A stretch of DNA of 64,000 nt from Exophiala sp. HKRS030 (GCA_023897205.1 JAHWDD010000006.1:3906001-3970000); one strand, 5' to 3'; shown: positions 22,623-34,927, numbered from the stretch's first letter. Translations and numbers: made by a program. Notes: generated from the letters alone by a model not told the origin.

Positions 22623-24260
22623 ATGAGCAGCGACCTTATCCCCAATGGACCAGACAATACCTGGCATTGCCATGCTACAGGAGAATCGATTCCCTACTGG
22701 CTCTTTATTCGCTTGGTGTCCTTGCTGAATCGACACGGAACCCGCTATCGAGTCTGGCAGTCCTTGAGAAACGATATTCGGACAACCTTTGGAATCGAAG
22801 TTACCGACACCGTCATACATGGAATCGTTTCGATGCTGATGACCTTGTCGCTTGACGACCGCCAGAGACTGGACTTGATCGAGGAAAGAGATACCCAGCC
22901 ACCAGAGCCGGGCAGGGCGGGAACATCTCGTTTCCTCGATAGTCTCCCTTCCACGAGAGGCGAAACTCCGCAGCCGGGCTCTTTGAATCGATCCTTTCAT
23001 GCTGGGCACCGCCCAAACACTGGAGGCAGTGCTCCGAATCCCCACATGGTGCACAAGTCATCGAAATCAGCTCAAGTGAACCAGATACACTTCCCCTGTC
23101 ACGCAAGGGCAAACCCGAGGTCCTGGGAAAACTGAAAACCTTCAAGATGACAGTCATAATGAAAGTAATCCAGGCGCATCGAATCTGCCCAACACTACGA
23201 CCCGGAAGCGTTCACTTTCCTCTTCTGATGGTGGTGAGTCTCGACCTCACAAGAGGCCACGCACAACGAACGTTGGTGCTGCGCAAACAATTGAAAACGT
23301 GCCAGCAAGGGGCATCCAGGTCAGGCCACGACCTACTGCACCATCCGTGCCCATCATTGTGGTCTTGAGCTCGGACGAGGGAGAATCGCGATCGCTTCCG
23401 CTCTCCCAGATCACGGAGAGTAACTCAGCACTGGGAGGCGGGACCGGAATTTCTCCACCACGCCAGCCTCGTGCAGGGCCCTCGACCAAGTCCAGGAAGG
23501 GGAGGATCATCAAAGACGCTCATCGGGTCAGCAAGCCGACCGTGGCCTGGAAGAAATGAGAGGGCGGCAAGGCGAACAATTATCGTCTTCACTACAATTA
23601 CTTGACCAGGAAAGCAATGCGGGATCAGCAGGGAGAGCACCATCCTTTTCACCAATTTCTCAATGGAGCAATCCTGGATCGGCTGGAAGGGCACCATCTT
23701 TTTCACCTCCTTCTGGGCGGAGCAACTTAGCACAGCCTCATCAGTCAGTTGAGCAGCCAATCCTTCCGAGCGATAGTCCTGCTGGAGAACGACGACTCCC
23801 CATTACATACCCCTCTTTTTCTCCCGAACCCCAAGTCGATGGGGAGTATTCAAGGTTTCCACCTGCTTTCCGAATCTACGATAGCGCTCACGAGGCGGTC
23901 CAGCGAAGACGCCAACAGTCTTGGCTCTTGGAGCGTAGCAATATAAGGCGGCGTGTATCACAAATTGGTCCAATGCCAGAAGACTATCTGATGCCTCATG
24001 AGCGTCCCGCCGGGCATCCAGGCTATTTCGGTAATGAAGAGCATGCCAAGGAGAAAGAAGACGAGAACGAGAACGAAGGCACGAGTAACGCGCAGACGCA
24101 ATCGAACCCTTCCCGTAGAAGTGGTACAAGTGGTACAAGTGGTGTTGCTCGTGGCACTGGACCAGCGAGAATGGCCACTAGTCAACATCGCGCACAAGCC
24201 AATCAGTCCCGTGATGAGAGACAGAAAAGACGTCGACAGGAAAGAGGACTGTCAGAGTGA
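22623..24260 (+). CDS. Hypothetical largely disordered protein, frameshifted
   Basis: Starting MSSDLIPNGPDNTWHC, about 546 aa can be read if the frame moves back one base three times: between about 23000 and 23060, near 23110-23130 and near 23480-23500. The first 100 residues look folded (WLFIRLVSLLNRHGTRYRVW, VIHGIVSMLMTLSLDD). The remainder is Ser/Pro/Arg-rich, with two short hydrophobic-acidic motifs (VIEISSSEPD and IIVVLSSDEGES) resembling SUMO-interaction motifs, and two imperfect SAGRAPSFSP repeats. It ends with a basic tail (RDERQKRRRQERG). I do not recognise it. The same one-base polarity as in conserved genes suggests one real gene with sequence errors, though decay is possible. Confidence 0.5.
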
Positions 24261-25222
24261 GCATGAGTTGGTAGCGAAGTTGACGAATTGCTGCACCGAT
24301 GATTCTGAGGGAAATCCGGCGAGCCCGACGATCAAGTTCTGGGTTTCTGGATCTATATGTGAAAGTGGTGGCTATTGCACTGGTGAGATTGAAGGGTAGG
24401 AAGAATCGGAATATTAGATGGAAACCGCACAATTAGAGCATAGTCTAGAATCAAGTAGAATGAAACGAGGATAATGTCATAGACAAACAAGCAGTCATGG
24501 ATCATAAAATTGTTCCTAAGCACGAGCTCAAAATAATCCGTTCTAGCTGCCCACCGATACAAAGAGAAATATACACCTTCCAAGACAAGCCTTTCCCTCA
24601 TTACGAAAAGAGAGCACCCCGCAGAGTGACTCACCTTCCTTCCCGCATCCACAAAGAAATATACCCAAACGATACCAAGACCGTACCAATATCGCCTGAT
24701 GTCCCTGTTCAATAACCGTGCCCCTCCCACCGTGCCCCGTACGTTGTATTGTATGTTGTTGTACGTTCCCCTCCCGCATCAGGGTGTGTCTGAGTGGTAT
24801 TGGATCGCTGGGACTGGCCAACAAAAGCGATTATTCGATGCTAGGAGGATAATTCAGTAGAGAAATGAACATATGAAGCCATGGCTTCGGCAGCTCAGGA
24901 GAAAAGGGTGTGTAATGGGTTTGGATGTGGTGTTTTCATTGTCGTAATGTCAGTCTGGCTGACGGGCTGGCTTATGATGTTTTAAAGTCGATTGAGGATT
25001 TAGGTGTTCGTTCCCAGATACAAATATCCGCGGCGCGGGTCAGTAAATGAAAAGGCATGTTTTTGAGGATCAGTAACTGTCGCGAGAACTGGGGTTACGG
25101 CCAAAATAAGTGATCGTCTGGTGCTGTGCAGAATCACCGCGCCATTAATCTCATGTCACCATGCTCGGGATCATCTTCTTCTTCGTCGTGGATGTCGTCG
25201 TCATCATCATCATCATCACAAA
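24261..25222. other. Intergenic, convergent 3' ends
   Basis: Between two genes that face each other. No coding support; the terminal part on the minus strand could encode an acidic tail of the neighbouring SPATA20-like gene in another frame (about 25135-25240). A GTC/ATC trinucleotide run lies at about 25194-25219. Confidence 0.5.
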
Positions 25223-27785
25223 TCACTTCAGAGATATCGCATGAAAGCTGAAGCATCTAGGCCGTAGCAACGCTCTTGCCAACGACAGGTGGGTGCCACT
25301 GACGGCGACGCCGGCTGACAAGCTAGCTGCGACAAAAGCATCGTCATCAGCGGCCTCGTCGTCATCGACATCGTTGAGATCGCTGTCACGCAATTCGCGC
25401 ACATCCCCTGAGCGGGTCACGATCATGACACTGGCGACGTCGCCGCGAACCACAGTGCGTCCGAAACCCTTTAGCTTGCGCACCTCGCGCTCGCGCATTC
25501 CCAGCGGTGCGATCAATCGTTTGACTCCGACTTCCTCAATTACCAGCGCCGCAAGCATGTTGACGTATAGGAATGGGTGCTGCAGGATTTCCACAGCAAA
25601 TGCGTCGAGAACGGACCGTGCGCGCTGTGTATATGCTTCCCCATTGCTTGCCGAGTACGAGCTCAGGTATAGAAGGTTCTGCGCCGTGATACCGTTTGGA
25701 GATGGAAGTGCCGTATCCGCTCCAGGTTTGAGACGGAGGAGCTGGTCGAGTGATCGTGAAGCTTGATAGTACCCTCCGCCTCCTCCGCCGATACTGCCTC
25801 CGGGCGATGAAGGTCCGACTGATGGTGTTGCCAGGAAGTGCGCATCTTGGTAGGTTTGAAGGGTGGTGGCCCAATCAAGGTATTGTGGGTTGAGATTAAG
25901 GTCATACAGGGCAAGTGATCCTAGAACGAGGTAGGCGTAGTCGTCGACAAATGCCGTGCCGTATTCGCGACCTTGGACTGCACCGTGCGCTTTGTACACC
26001 CGGGTAACTTCGCCTGTGGACGGATTGAACATCTCGGAGCGGATGAAGTGGGCGGCTTTTTCCGCCGCAGCGGCGCAGCGGCTAGCGCGCGTCTTGTCGA
26101 TGGTGGCTAGGGTGTTGGCGGCACGAGAAAGAGCGGAGATGGCCAACCCGTTCCAAGACGCGATGATCTTGGTGTCGACCTGGGGTGGGGATCGATGAGA
26201 TTTGCGATGGGCTTGTAGTTGTGCACGGCCTGCCTTGATGATTCGTACAATTTCTTCTTCTGACAGACCAAATTCTTTGGCGAGCACTGACGGGGTGGCT
26301 TGAATATTGAGGATATTCTGCGTGAGGAATTCGTCGTTAAGATCGTGTTCGGCAGCGACATTGCCGTCTGACCTGACGCCGAAATGACGTGCGAGAATCG
26401 GTGCTGCAGTGTCTCCGAGAACTGCCTGGAATTCCTTCAGCGTCCAAACGTAGTAGGCTCCTTCTTTGCTGTCACGACTTGTTGTACCATTAGTGGTGCT
26501 GGCAAGTTGGGTCAAGCTATCGGAGTCTTCGCTTGCATACCAGCCACCATCGGGATGAACAATGGGAGAATCTGGGTTAGTGAAGTATTCGACCAGATTA
26601 TAGATGACACCGAGGATCTCGGGATTTCGACCAAGAGCCCACGCATCACAATACACGCCAAGCAATTGCGCATTGTCGCACATCATTTTCTCGAAGTGCG
26701 GCAAATTCCAATCAGGAGTAACGCTATAACGATGGAAACCGTAGCCGAGTTGATCACGTAAACCCGACCGTGACATGGCGAGCAGGGTGTGCAAGGCCAT
26801 GGTGGCAGCCCTGACACAAGATGAATGGCCCAAAATGCCTGAGACAGGCGCGAAGAAGCCAAAGCGGGTATTGGTGGAAGGAGTGGCAATGGCAGCACCT
26901 ATCCGGAGGAGGAAAGCCAAGTTTGGCGGAGTGGGAAATTTGGGTGAAGTGGGCGTCAAGCCAAAGCCTCCGTAGGTGGTATCGAAGCGAGAGATGAAGT
27001 GATCCAGAGCATCATCGAAAAGATCGAGTTCGAGGGGCTCAGGTGCCTCGTGGGAAGAAGGAGAGCCACCTTGGACCTGCACAGAGGAATGTGAATGGGT
27101 ACCTTCGGCGGAAAACTCTCGCAATTGATTGGTGATGTCGGAGGAGGCTTGTAGACATCTCTCTCGCTGGGTGGTCCAGATGTCCTGCATCTTATGGAGA
27201 ACATCCACAAATGTCACGTGCGATTGCGTGCTTTGTTGCGAGGTTTGCACCGTGGTCGTAGAAGGACCGGGCCAGTACGTGCCGCCAAAGACAGGTTTCA
27301 AGTCTGGAGTGAGGAAGACATTCAGAGGCCAACCTCCGGCACCAGTGGTAGCAGTGACAAAGTTCATATAGATGTCGTCGAGGTCAGGACGAGATTCTCG
27401 GTCGAGAATGATGGGGATGAAGTGGTCGTTAAGGACTTTGGCCACTTCTGGCGAATTGAAAGACTCTCTGTCCATGACATGACACCCTTTGCTTGGTTAG
27501 TCTTGGTTTCGGTCAAGATACTTTCCGGTCTTGTTCTTACAGTGACAGGAGTTGAAGCCGATGCTCAGAAAGATGAGGCGCTCATGTTTTCTGGCCAACT
27601 CAATGGTCTGGGGAACCAACCCTGCCATGCTATAGGATTGTCCTTGTGAGAACGTAGCTGGATCTGATTAGAACTGTACCAGATTCAAGACGTCGTTATT
27701 TCAAGACTCAACTCACATAGGGAGAGGCGCTCTCGGCAAGGACATTTTGTAAACGGAGACCAGGTTCAGCCGAATCAGTGACCAT
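25223..27785 (-). CDS. SPATA20/YyaL-like thioredoxin-domain protein, frameshifted near the N-terminus
   Basis: Exons on the minus strand: 27785-27717, 27657-27541 and 27486-25223, with introns of 59 and 54 nt; about 816 aa. The N-terminus reads NVLAESASPY, then SHKDNPIAWQGW, then [20 protein letters not shown], the hallmark of the DUF255/YyaL family (thioredoxin-like fold with a CHWCH site). The body is the alpha/alpha-barrel domain (FEKMMCDNAQLLGVYCDAWA, DGGWYASEDSDS, KIIASWNGLAISAL). Between the second and third motifs one base is missing in a G run at 27610-27613; without it the frame breaks. An annotator avoiding this could begin at an internal ATG (MAGLVPQ) and lose the N-terminal motif. 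Function in fungi is unclear. The last about 15 residues may also be out of frame. Confidence 0.85.
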
Positions 27786-28524
27786 CGAGGCTGATGATTG
27801 GCGGAGATCTTAGACCTCCCAACGACGAAAAGAAAAATGAGTGCTGATATGAGAGAAGGGTGATGGGAGATTGTCAACGGTGGTGGGATTATGCAAGACT
27901 GAAGCAAGCGTCCAAACGGGCAAGAACGACGGTGAGTCTCTGAAGGGAAGGAGCACCTGGTGTGTCTTGGGTTAGATACTTTGCAGACGAGGCTTTGAAA
28001 GATTTTGCGCTTGTAGTCGGAAATGGCCGGTTGAGCGGGGAAAGCTGAAATGGCGATAATGGATGTGCCAGTGACCAGTGAGGTCCAATGTAACACTGAA
28101 GGGACTAGAATTTTCCCTGGCAAGAGATCTAAGCTACGGTGGTAGTGGTGGTAGAGGTGGCATAAGTGGGTAAGATGAGGATCTCTAACAGAGTTTTTTC
28201 TCTCCTCAAGGCGGCCAAGTTCAACAAAAAGAAGCAGAAGGACGGGGAAAAAAAGGGCAGAGGTCACAGGACGGAGGACGCGAATCAGAGCACGGGATTG
28301 TGAGGCTGGACAAAAGATACGCACTTTGTTGGCCTTGTCGGTTTCATTGGTCTTATTGGCCTTATTGGCTTCATTGACCTCGTCGGCCCCGCCTGTGGAA
28401 TCGGTGGAATCGGTGGAATCTGGGGACTGGGTCACGTGCCAGATAAGCACTTTTCTTTTTCTTCTCTAGACCTTTTGCTTCCCCCTGCTCTGCTTCAAGA
28501 TAGATGCAATGGTCAACTCAGTCA
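27786..28524. other. Promoter of the SPATA20-like gene
   Basis: Same-strand spacer between two minus-strand genes. A 245-codon frame (27713-28450, minus) overlaps the first SPATA20 exon in the wrong frame and has biased repeats near its start (DSTDSTDST, NKTNETDK); it is not supported as a gene. Confidence 0.5.
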
Positions 28525-29811
28525 CTACCGTTGATCTTTGACCATCTTCTCCAGCACCTCACTATCTTCGTCTTCCATCAATGCCCGTAGTTCTGCTTCT
28601 TCCTCCTCTGTGAGCATCGGCAGGTCAATCTCAGGCTCAGGCTCTTGCAAGAGCAGTTTCGGGTTTCGAGCCTCGTCGACCGCCTTTTGCAGTGCTGATG
28701 GTTCCAAGTTCCATCGTCTCAACGTCGCATCTATACTTATACTGATCACTAGATCGTTTGTCAACGCCAATCCTGTCACTTCCTCAAAATGCCCGGAAAA
28801 GATATGATGAAGATCTCCCGTGGCTTTGTTCCATACTCGCACCTCCTCGTCGCGACACGCTGTGATGACCCAGCCGTAGTTGTCATGAGTGACGACGTCT
28901 CGCACAAAGTCAGGATGTGTTAACGTTGTGTCGGCATTCCAGCCGTGATCCCGCGACAGGTGTTTCGTCGTCTTGTCTGCCGAGGCGGTCCACAGGTCAC
29001 CATCTTCGTCAAAATGTAATTTGTATACACTGGTCTCATGAGCTACTATGGGCGCTGATAATTGAATCGTATTTGATCGGAGCTTTGACAACTCTGGCAA
29101 TGCGAAATGATAGATATCTCGTTTGGAGGTGGAGAAAAAGATCACAGGAGCCTCGGGTAAAGAAAGAGGATCGAGAGCCAAATGCTCGATTCCTCGTGAG
29201 TTGGGTTTCAAGAACCCTAGTGACTGGCCGTCTAATGTCCAGAATCGAACATCGCCATCTCCACTACCAGAGATCAGGATATCCTTCTTATCTGCGGTTT
29301 GAGCCACAAGTAGACATTTCACAAAATCTTGATGTGCCGGAATTGAGGCATGGTCGGTAACAGTACGACCTTCCTTGATGTTCTCCGCAAATCGAAAGGT
29401 ATATTTCCAGATAGACTTGTCCCAACATCCTGCATATATTTGCATGGTAGTGAAGGGATCTGTGGGATTGGTTTCGGCGTGTACAGCAAGACTGGTTAGC
29501 GGGGCCTGGGGCCCTCTAGGAGTTGCGGACAATTCATTAGTAGAGAGCCTTAAGCCTGTGACTTGGCCTGTGGCCTCGGCGACAAAGGCAACATCTCCAG
29601 AAGGGTCGAAGTAATAGTTGACTATAATGGCCAACAGTTTGGAGGGAAACCGAACTGGTTCACCCTGGCTGTTCGCGGCTTTTCGAGTCCTCCGATCAAT
29701 CTCTGCCAAGGATGAACTGATGTGTAAGGGTCAGAACAGACAAACTTGCATGAGCCTGGTGGAAACTCACTTTGTCTGAAAGTAATTGTCGGGTCGGTCG
29801 AGGGAATTCAT
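28525..29811 (-). CDS. WD40-repeat protein of unknown role
   Basis: Two exons, 29811-29771 and 29716-28525, joined across a 54-nt intron (GTGAGT...CAG), give 410 aa starting MNSLDRPDNYFQTNSSLAE. At least four WD-like blades are visible: AGCWDKSIWKYTF, HQDFVKCLLV...ISGSGDGDVRFW, WTASADKTTKHL, and VITACRDEEVRVWNKATG followed by HFEEVTGLAL...SISIDATLRRW. A Glu-rich helical tail (LTEEEEAELRALMEDED) ends the protein. A longer start at 29976 is possible, but the extra residues look like translated leader. It is divergent from the Scd6 gene across about 720 bp. The specific complex is not identified. Confidence 0.85.
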
Positions 29812-30529
29812 ATCCGTCCAGATCTCGATCGTACAATCGGAGCAGGGCAGGTTGACCCTGCCTATATGCTGCCTAATGTAATGATTGTAGTTTGAGGGCA
29901 CGATCGTCAGCCGGAAGAGCCTGTCACATTGTCCGATCGGATGTGCGATCCCTGGGGCGGGCGGAATACACGACAATACCGCTCACTATACTCCTCCGTA
30001 GTTTCATCAAATTCCAGTGCGCCTACTTGCCAAGACTCGCACGACTGGCCAAGACCAGCTCAGGTGGAACACAGAGCCGATCGGGAGCCATCACGTGATC
30101 GCTTCTCCTTGGTCGCCGTATGACTTAAGTACATAGGTACGCGCTAATCTGTTAAGGAAAGTTTCTCAGCTAGGAACTACGTAGTTATTACTGACTTAGC
30201 CACATACTAGGCACTTGCCAGGCATCTGCTAGGCAGTTAGTGCGGAACGTCTCAAGTTACAGGTGGCAGGTGCACAATTCAAACTCCAAACTGCCAACCA
30301 GAAACTGATCTTTGCAACCTGACCTTCTCTACAATTACCACAAACAACATCACTTCCACCACCACCGCCACTACATCCTCCCTTCCGCGCTCTATCTCCT
30401 GAATTCCTTCTTGCGCCCCTCTCCCTCTTCTCACCGTCTTCTTTGCTCTCTTCTGTACCCGAAATTCATCTCATATCTTCCATGTATCACTAAATCCTTC
30501 GACAATCCCTTTCCTCCTCTTCAGTCACC
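29812..30529. other. Divergent promoter region
   Basis: Shared upstream region of the WD40 gene and the Scd6 gene. Low-complexity TAGGTACGC and GCCAGGCATCTGCTAGGC stretches occur at about 30130-30245, followed by a CT/CA-rich leader before 30530. No coding support. Confidence 0.55.
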
Positions 30530-32577
30530 ATGAGTATGGACCATTTAATCGGTCAGAGGTTCAATCTCATTTCCAAAAGTGAAATAAGGTGAGCCTCCGT
30601 CTAACTCCCAAGCCGTTCCCTCCCTTTTTGCCTCTCACTAATCGACAAACGCGCATCCAGATACGTTGGCACCCTTCACGAAATCAATGCAGAACAGTCT
30701 ACTATTGCCCTCGAGAACGTCTTCTCCTTTGGCACTGAAGATCGACAAGTGGCCAAGTTCATCCCGCCTTCCCAAGAAAAATATGGCTTCATCGTCTTTC
30801 GCGGAAGCGATGTGAAAGACATCAAAATCGCCGAAGAAGAACCCGTCGAGCCTTCTCCTCAGCAAAACATCCCTAACGACCCTGCCATTCTTGTGCGTAC
30901 AAGCTCTCCTTTCCCACTTTCCAAATAGCTCCCTCGAGATGATGAAACATTTCGGATGTAAACTCACAGACCTGTTCTTAATGCGCAAAACCATGTGGAT
31001 ATTTTCCGTTGCCTTCCTTCTGACTCCAACCTCGAACTTCACCACACAATCTGCTACACATTTGTTCCTTTAATTATGGCTGACCATGTTTCTTGGCTTA
31101 GAATGCTACTCGACCTGGGCCACCCTCGCAGGGTCCATCTCGCGATGGCCCTTTCTCCCCCAAGGTTTCCCACCACCACATTTCGGTGGCTACTACCCCC
31201 CTGGTCAATTCGGAAGAGGCTATCCTCCACCGCCGCCAGGAGGATTTGGTCCTGCCCAGGCTTTGGCCCCTACGGTCCACCTCCACCTGGATATTTCGGA
31301 GGACCTCCAGGCCAAGGCTTCCCGCCGGGCCCCCTGGACCACCCGGTTTCCATCAGCAACCACCTATCGGCCCTCCTGGTCAAAGAGCTCCTCAGCATCC
31401 ACAACATGCTCAACAGCCGTCAGACAGCAAGATATCAGGTCCTTCTCCTACCTCTGCGCAGACATCTGAGCTACCTGTAGACAATAAAGCACCAAGCGCA
31501 ACGCCAACTCCAGCGCCTACCAAAGAGGGTGAAGTTCCAGCCACTTCTGAGATCAAGAATGCAAAGCTTGAGCTCAAACCCAACCCTGCGCCAACCACAG
31601 CAGCTGTTGCAGCCTCTGCTGCACCTAAAAGCGCGCCGACTGGACCAAAGAACAATCGAGTCATTCCTGCTGTCCCTTTTACTGTAAACCAAAAGTCCTT
31701 CATTCCACCTGTCCAGCCTGCAACAGAAGGCCCTGTTTCGTCTACAAACGGAACCACTACTGCCAAGGCAGCAAAGCCACAATCATCTCAGGCTGCCATG
31801 GAGGAGGCAGCACGCCAAGCCAAAGAGGCAGTGGCGGCAGCCATGGCGAAACTTAATCCACAGTCAGTTTCATCACAACAAAAGGCGGCACCATCGGCCA
31901 CTACAGTGGATGCCCTCTCACAAAGAGTAAACGCGCTCTCTACTTCCTCCACAAATGGTACGCAACGAGGCGGACGAGGTTCTTTCCGCGCTGGAAGAGG
32001 TGCAAGCTTCCCCCGTGGTAGTAACCAATCGAAAAGGATGGAAATCCCCAAGTCAGACTTTGACTTTGAGTCTGCTAATGCTAAGTTCAACAAGGAAGAT
32101 TTGATCAAAGAAGCAATTGCAACAGGATCGCCGCCTGTTGCTGCATCAGAGGACAATCCCATCGATTCGAGTGACGTGGGAGAGAGTCTGAATCAAGCGC
32201 CTCAGAGGAAAGACAGTTTACCACTGACCACGGGCTCTGCATACAACAAGTCATCTTCGTTCTTCGACAACATTTCGTCTGAGGCTAAAGATCGTGAAGA
32301 TGCAAATGATGCTCGTGGACAGGGCAGACAATTGAGGAATGAAGAATTCAAGAAGAATGTTGAGACCTTTGGTCAAGGGAACGTTGACGGAGGCTTCCGC
32401 GGTCGAGGACGAGGAGGTGGCTTTGGTAGAGGACGAAACTATGGCGGTGGATATCGAGGTGGATACAATAGTAACAACAATCAACGTGGATACAGTGGCA
32501 ACGGCAATTATCGTGGGACTCGGGGTAGAGGAGGTCAAGGACAATCTTCGGCGCCGGCGCCTGAAGCTCAATCTTGA
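30530..32577 (+). CDS. SCD6: Scd6/Lsm14 family mRNP protein, frameshifted in its Pro/Gly linker
   Basis: Exons 30530-30588, 30661-30892 and 31102-32577 (introns 72 and 209 nt); about 589 aa. The N-terminal Lsm14 domain reads IGQRFNLISKSEIRYVGTL and ALENVFSFGTEDRQ. The C-terminal half has the FDF motif (KSDFDFESANAKFNKED), the FFD box (YNKSSSFFDNISS), the TFG box (NEEFKKNVETFGQ) and an RGG-rich tail. This architecture defines the translational repressors and decapping activators of P-bodies. The Pro/Gly-rich linker breaks frame three times, at a C run 31157-31161, near 31256-31261 and at a C run 31330-31334. Each time one base is missing, and every frame reads as the same PPG-rich linker. Since both ends are intact and conserved, sequence error is likelier than a pseudogene. 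Confidence 0.88.
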
Positions 32578-33773
32578 ATGCTGGGACTCGATCGGCTTGA
32601 ATCCAAATTAAAGGGATGCCGCAAATGTTTTCAATACTTTCGGATGGCACGAACAGTCTATTAAGACGACACTACAGAATGTGCTAGGTGCGTCTAATGT
32701 CACAACAAGATGATTCGGATGGTATTCGGGGGAATATGACTGAAGGGCCTTTCGAATCATGCACATGAGTTCATGGGAATGGAGAAATGAAGCATATCCG
32801 CGATGAAAATTCGTATCAGAAAATACCAGTTTCATCGGATAATCAGGTGGCATAATGTTCTCTGCTCTGGTGAACAGGATTCGTTCTGGTGGTGCACCAA
32901 GAAGCCCACTTGGACTAGGTAGTGATCTTCTCAAGACGCCGTTACCGGCCGTGTCCAAAAAATCAAATGATTCACCTCCCTCGCTCATTTCTTCTTCCTT
33001 TGATCACATTACCCTGGGCCCTAGCCCACACCCTTGACCGACTCTAGACAACATGTTATCCAATTAGCTAGTGGCTATACACCTATTAACCCAGGTAGGT
33101 ATACGCAACACATCTTGATGCGCGACCTTGGGATCAGACTTTGCAGCAGACGACGATACTACATACTCGGCAGAGGCTCGATGACTCATGAGCTCAGGGG
33201 CCTGGTGGCAAGCAACATAGGTAGGAAGGACTAAGTAATCGTACAAGTGGACAGGTACAGGTAGGTTTGTCAATAGGAGTGGCAATTAGCTTAATTTCTT
33301 GGTCACGTTTGTTCGTGGCTCATACATTATCTACGTATCCTGGTTGATATGTCGTTGGTTTTGTCATATTCTAGTCGAGAGATGTCCCAAATGATTCGAC
33401 AATCATTGTACACACAATGAACAAGTGGTAGTCTTTCCCGATCGTCGGTTGTATTAGCACCACAGGTCAAATGACAATCTCCCGTAAGCGGACGCTGTCT
33501 GGTCAGCTCAGTGCCAGTACCTTGGCCTCGCAAATATCGAGCATGGTATCCCGGCAAATCGTCTCTTCCGACGATCAGCTTGCGAATGCCACCATTGGTG
33601 CAATGTGCACGATCGGAAGGAGGTCAACCACAGCCATGTCCATTCCAGCCATGGTTGTGCAAGATTCGACAGAGACAAGGTCGTTCCGCAAAATCGTGCC
33701 GGAGCAGGTCCAAGTAGCATCGCACTGGCATTGCAGAATTTGAGTGTTGAAGTCAACAAACGAAGGGCTCGGG
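32578..33773. other. Convergent intergenic region
   Basis: Between the Scd6 and ATG37 genes, which face each other. Open frames on both strands are short and lack domains. It presumably holds both 3' untranslated regions. No gene is supported. Confidence 0.5.
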
Positions 33774-34927
33774 TCACCCTTTTGATAGCGGATGAAAGCC
33801 TAAAATTGAGAATGAACCCCTCATCCAACCACTTATACCGCCGATGATGGTTACGGCATCCTTGTACCGCCTTTTCGCCCAATGCTCAACTTTTCGATCA
33901 CGCTGGCCCTTCCACCTAGCCCAAAGGATGAAGAAGATGATGAAGGCTATATTTACCAGTGCTTGACGGATGAAAATCCAAGCAAGCCACCTTATCCAAG
34001 ATGTGATTCGGTACAGCAGTCGCCGTCTTCTGGTTGTGAGGGATGGAGATAGTGAAGACGAGGAAAGGAGATGGTTTGCTGACAATTCTTCACGAAGGGC
34101 TGCAACTTCGATTGACAATTGACGGAGATGTGATTCGATCTGGGATTTCCATTCATGGTTGGAAGTGTTTCCAGGGCTCGAAGGCAAGGGGACAACAAGA
34201 GCTTCTGTTTCTGGGTCAATTTCCTCGGCTTCAATGACATCGTCACTGTCTCGATGTGACACTGGCGACAATACCCTCATCCGATTGGGATCCGAGTTTG
34301 TTCTGCTCACGAGAACACTTGTTCGGCCTGCTCCTGGGCTCTCTCCGGTTGCGTTACTTGCAAAACTTGGGGTCTGCTTTAGACCGGCACGTTCGAGCTG
34401 GCGGGTCGGAGAATCTCCATCCTCATCTGGGTCACTGCCGCTCTGACTCCTGACCTGATTCCAGACGAATTCGAGTTCTGAGACTAGCTCTCTCGATTCT
34501 TGGGTACCACTTGCATACTCTTTCATTGTCTCGATCAGGGTGCTAATGTATCTTCTCTTAGCCTCGACATTGGACATGCCGGCGCAAGCATGCCACGCAT
34601 CCCATTTCTCAATTTCAGCCTCTGCCTCTCGAATCCGTAAGTCGCGTGAGGCATATCTGTGAACATTATTGGATCTGGAGTGGTTGGGATCTGGTGAGAC
34701 GGATGGGAGGGAGGGTCGAGGGAGGATGGCCTCGACGTCACCCTCCATCGACTGCTTATAGAGGCCATAGAGGCGTAGGCGAGCGGAGGGAGGCGGCCGA
34801 GAAGAGCCCGTACGTGGTAGACGTCGAACGGTGGCTAAAGCATGTGTGAAGACACGATCTTGTGAAAGGTTAGGATCGCATTAGCCGAGATATAGGATTT
34901 TGGGGACTGACCGACAGAGTCAAACAT
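33774..34927 (-). CDS. ATG37: ATG37-like acyl-CoA-binding pexophagy receptor
   Basis: Two exons, 34927-34912 and 34858-33774, with a 53-nt intron (GTCAGT...CTAAC...AAG) splitting Asp-6, give 366 aa. The acyl-CoA-binding domain spans about residues 1-115: FTHALATVRRLPRTGSSRPP, LRLYGLYKQSMEGD, then KWDAWHACAGMSNVEAKRRY. A disordered middle and a coiled-coil stretch (IESHLRQLSIEVAALREEL) follow. Near the end is one hydrophobic segment (ALVNIAFIIFFILWARW), a C-terminal membrane anchor. This layout, ACB domain, coiled coil and tail anchor, is that of Atg37/ACBD5, a peroxisomal membrane protein required for pexophagy. The short first exon is needed to begin the ACB helix. No frameshift is seen. Confidence 0.87.

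Noticed and set aside
27713..28450. 245-codon open frame on the minus strand
   Set aside because: It overlaps the first exon of the SPATA20-like gene in another frame, begins with Thr/Asp/Asn/Lys repeats and has no domain.
32608..32988. 126-codon open frame opposite the Scd6 3' region
   Set aside because: No domain, no introns and a position between two convergent genes; likely chance.
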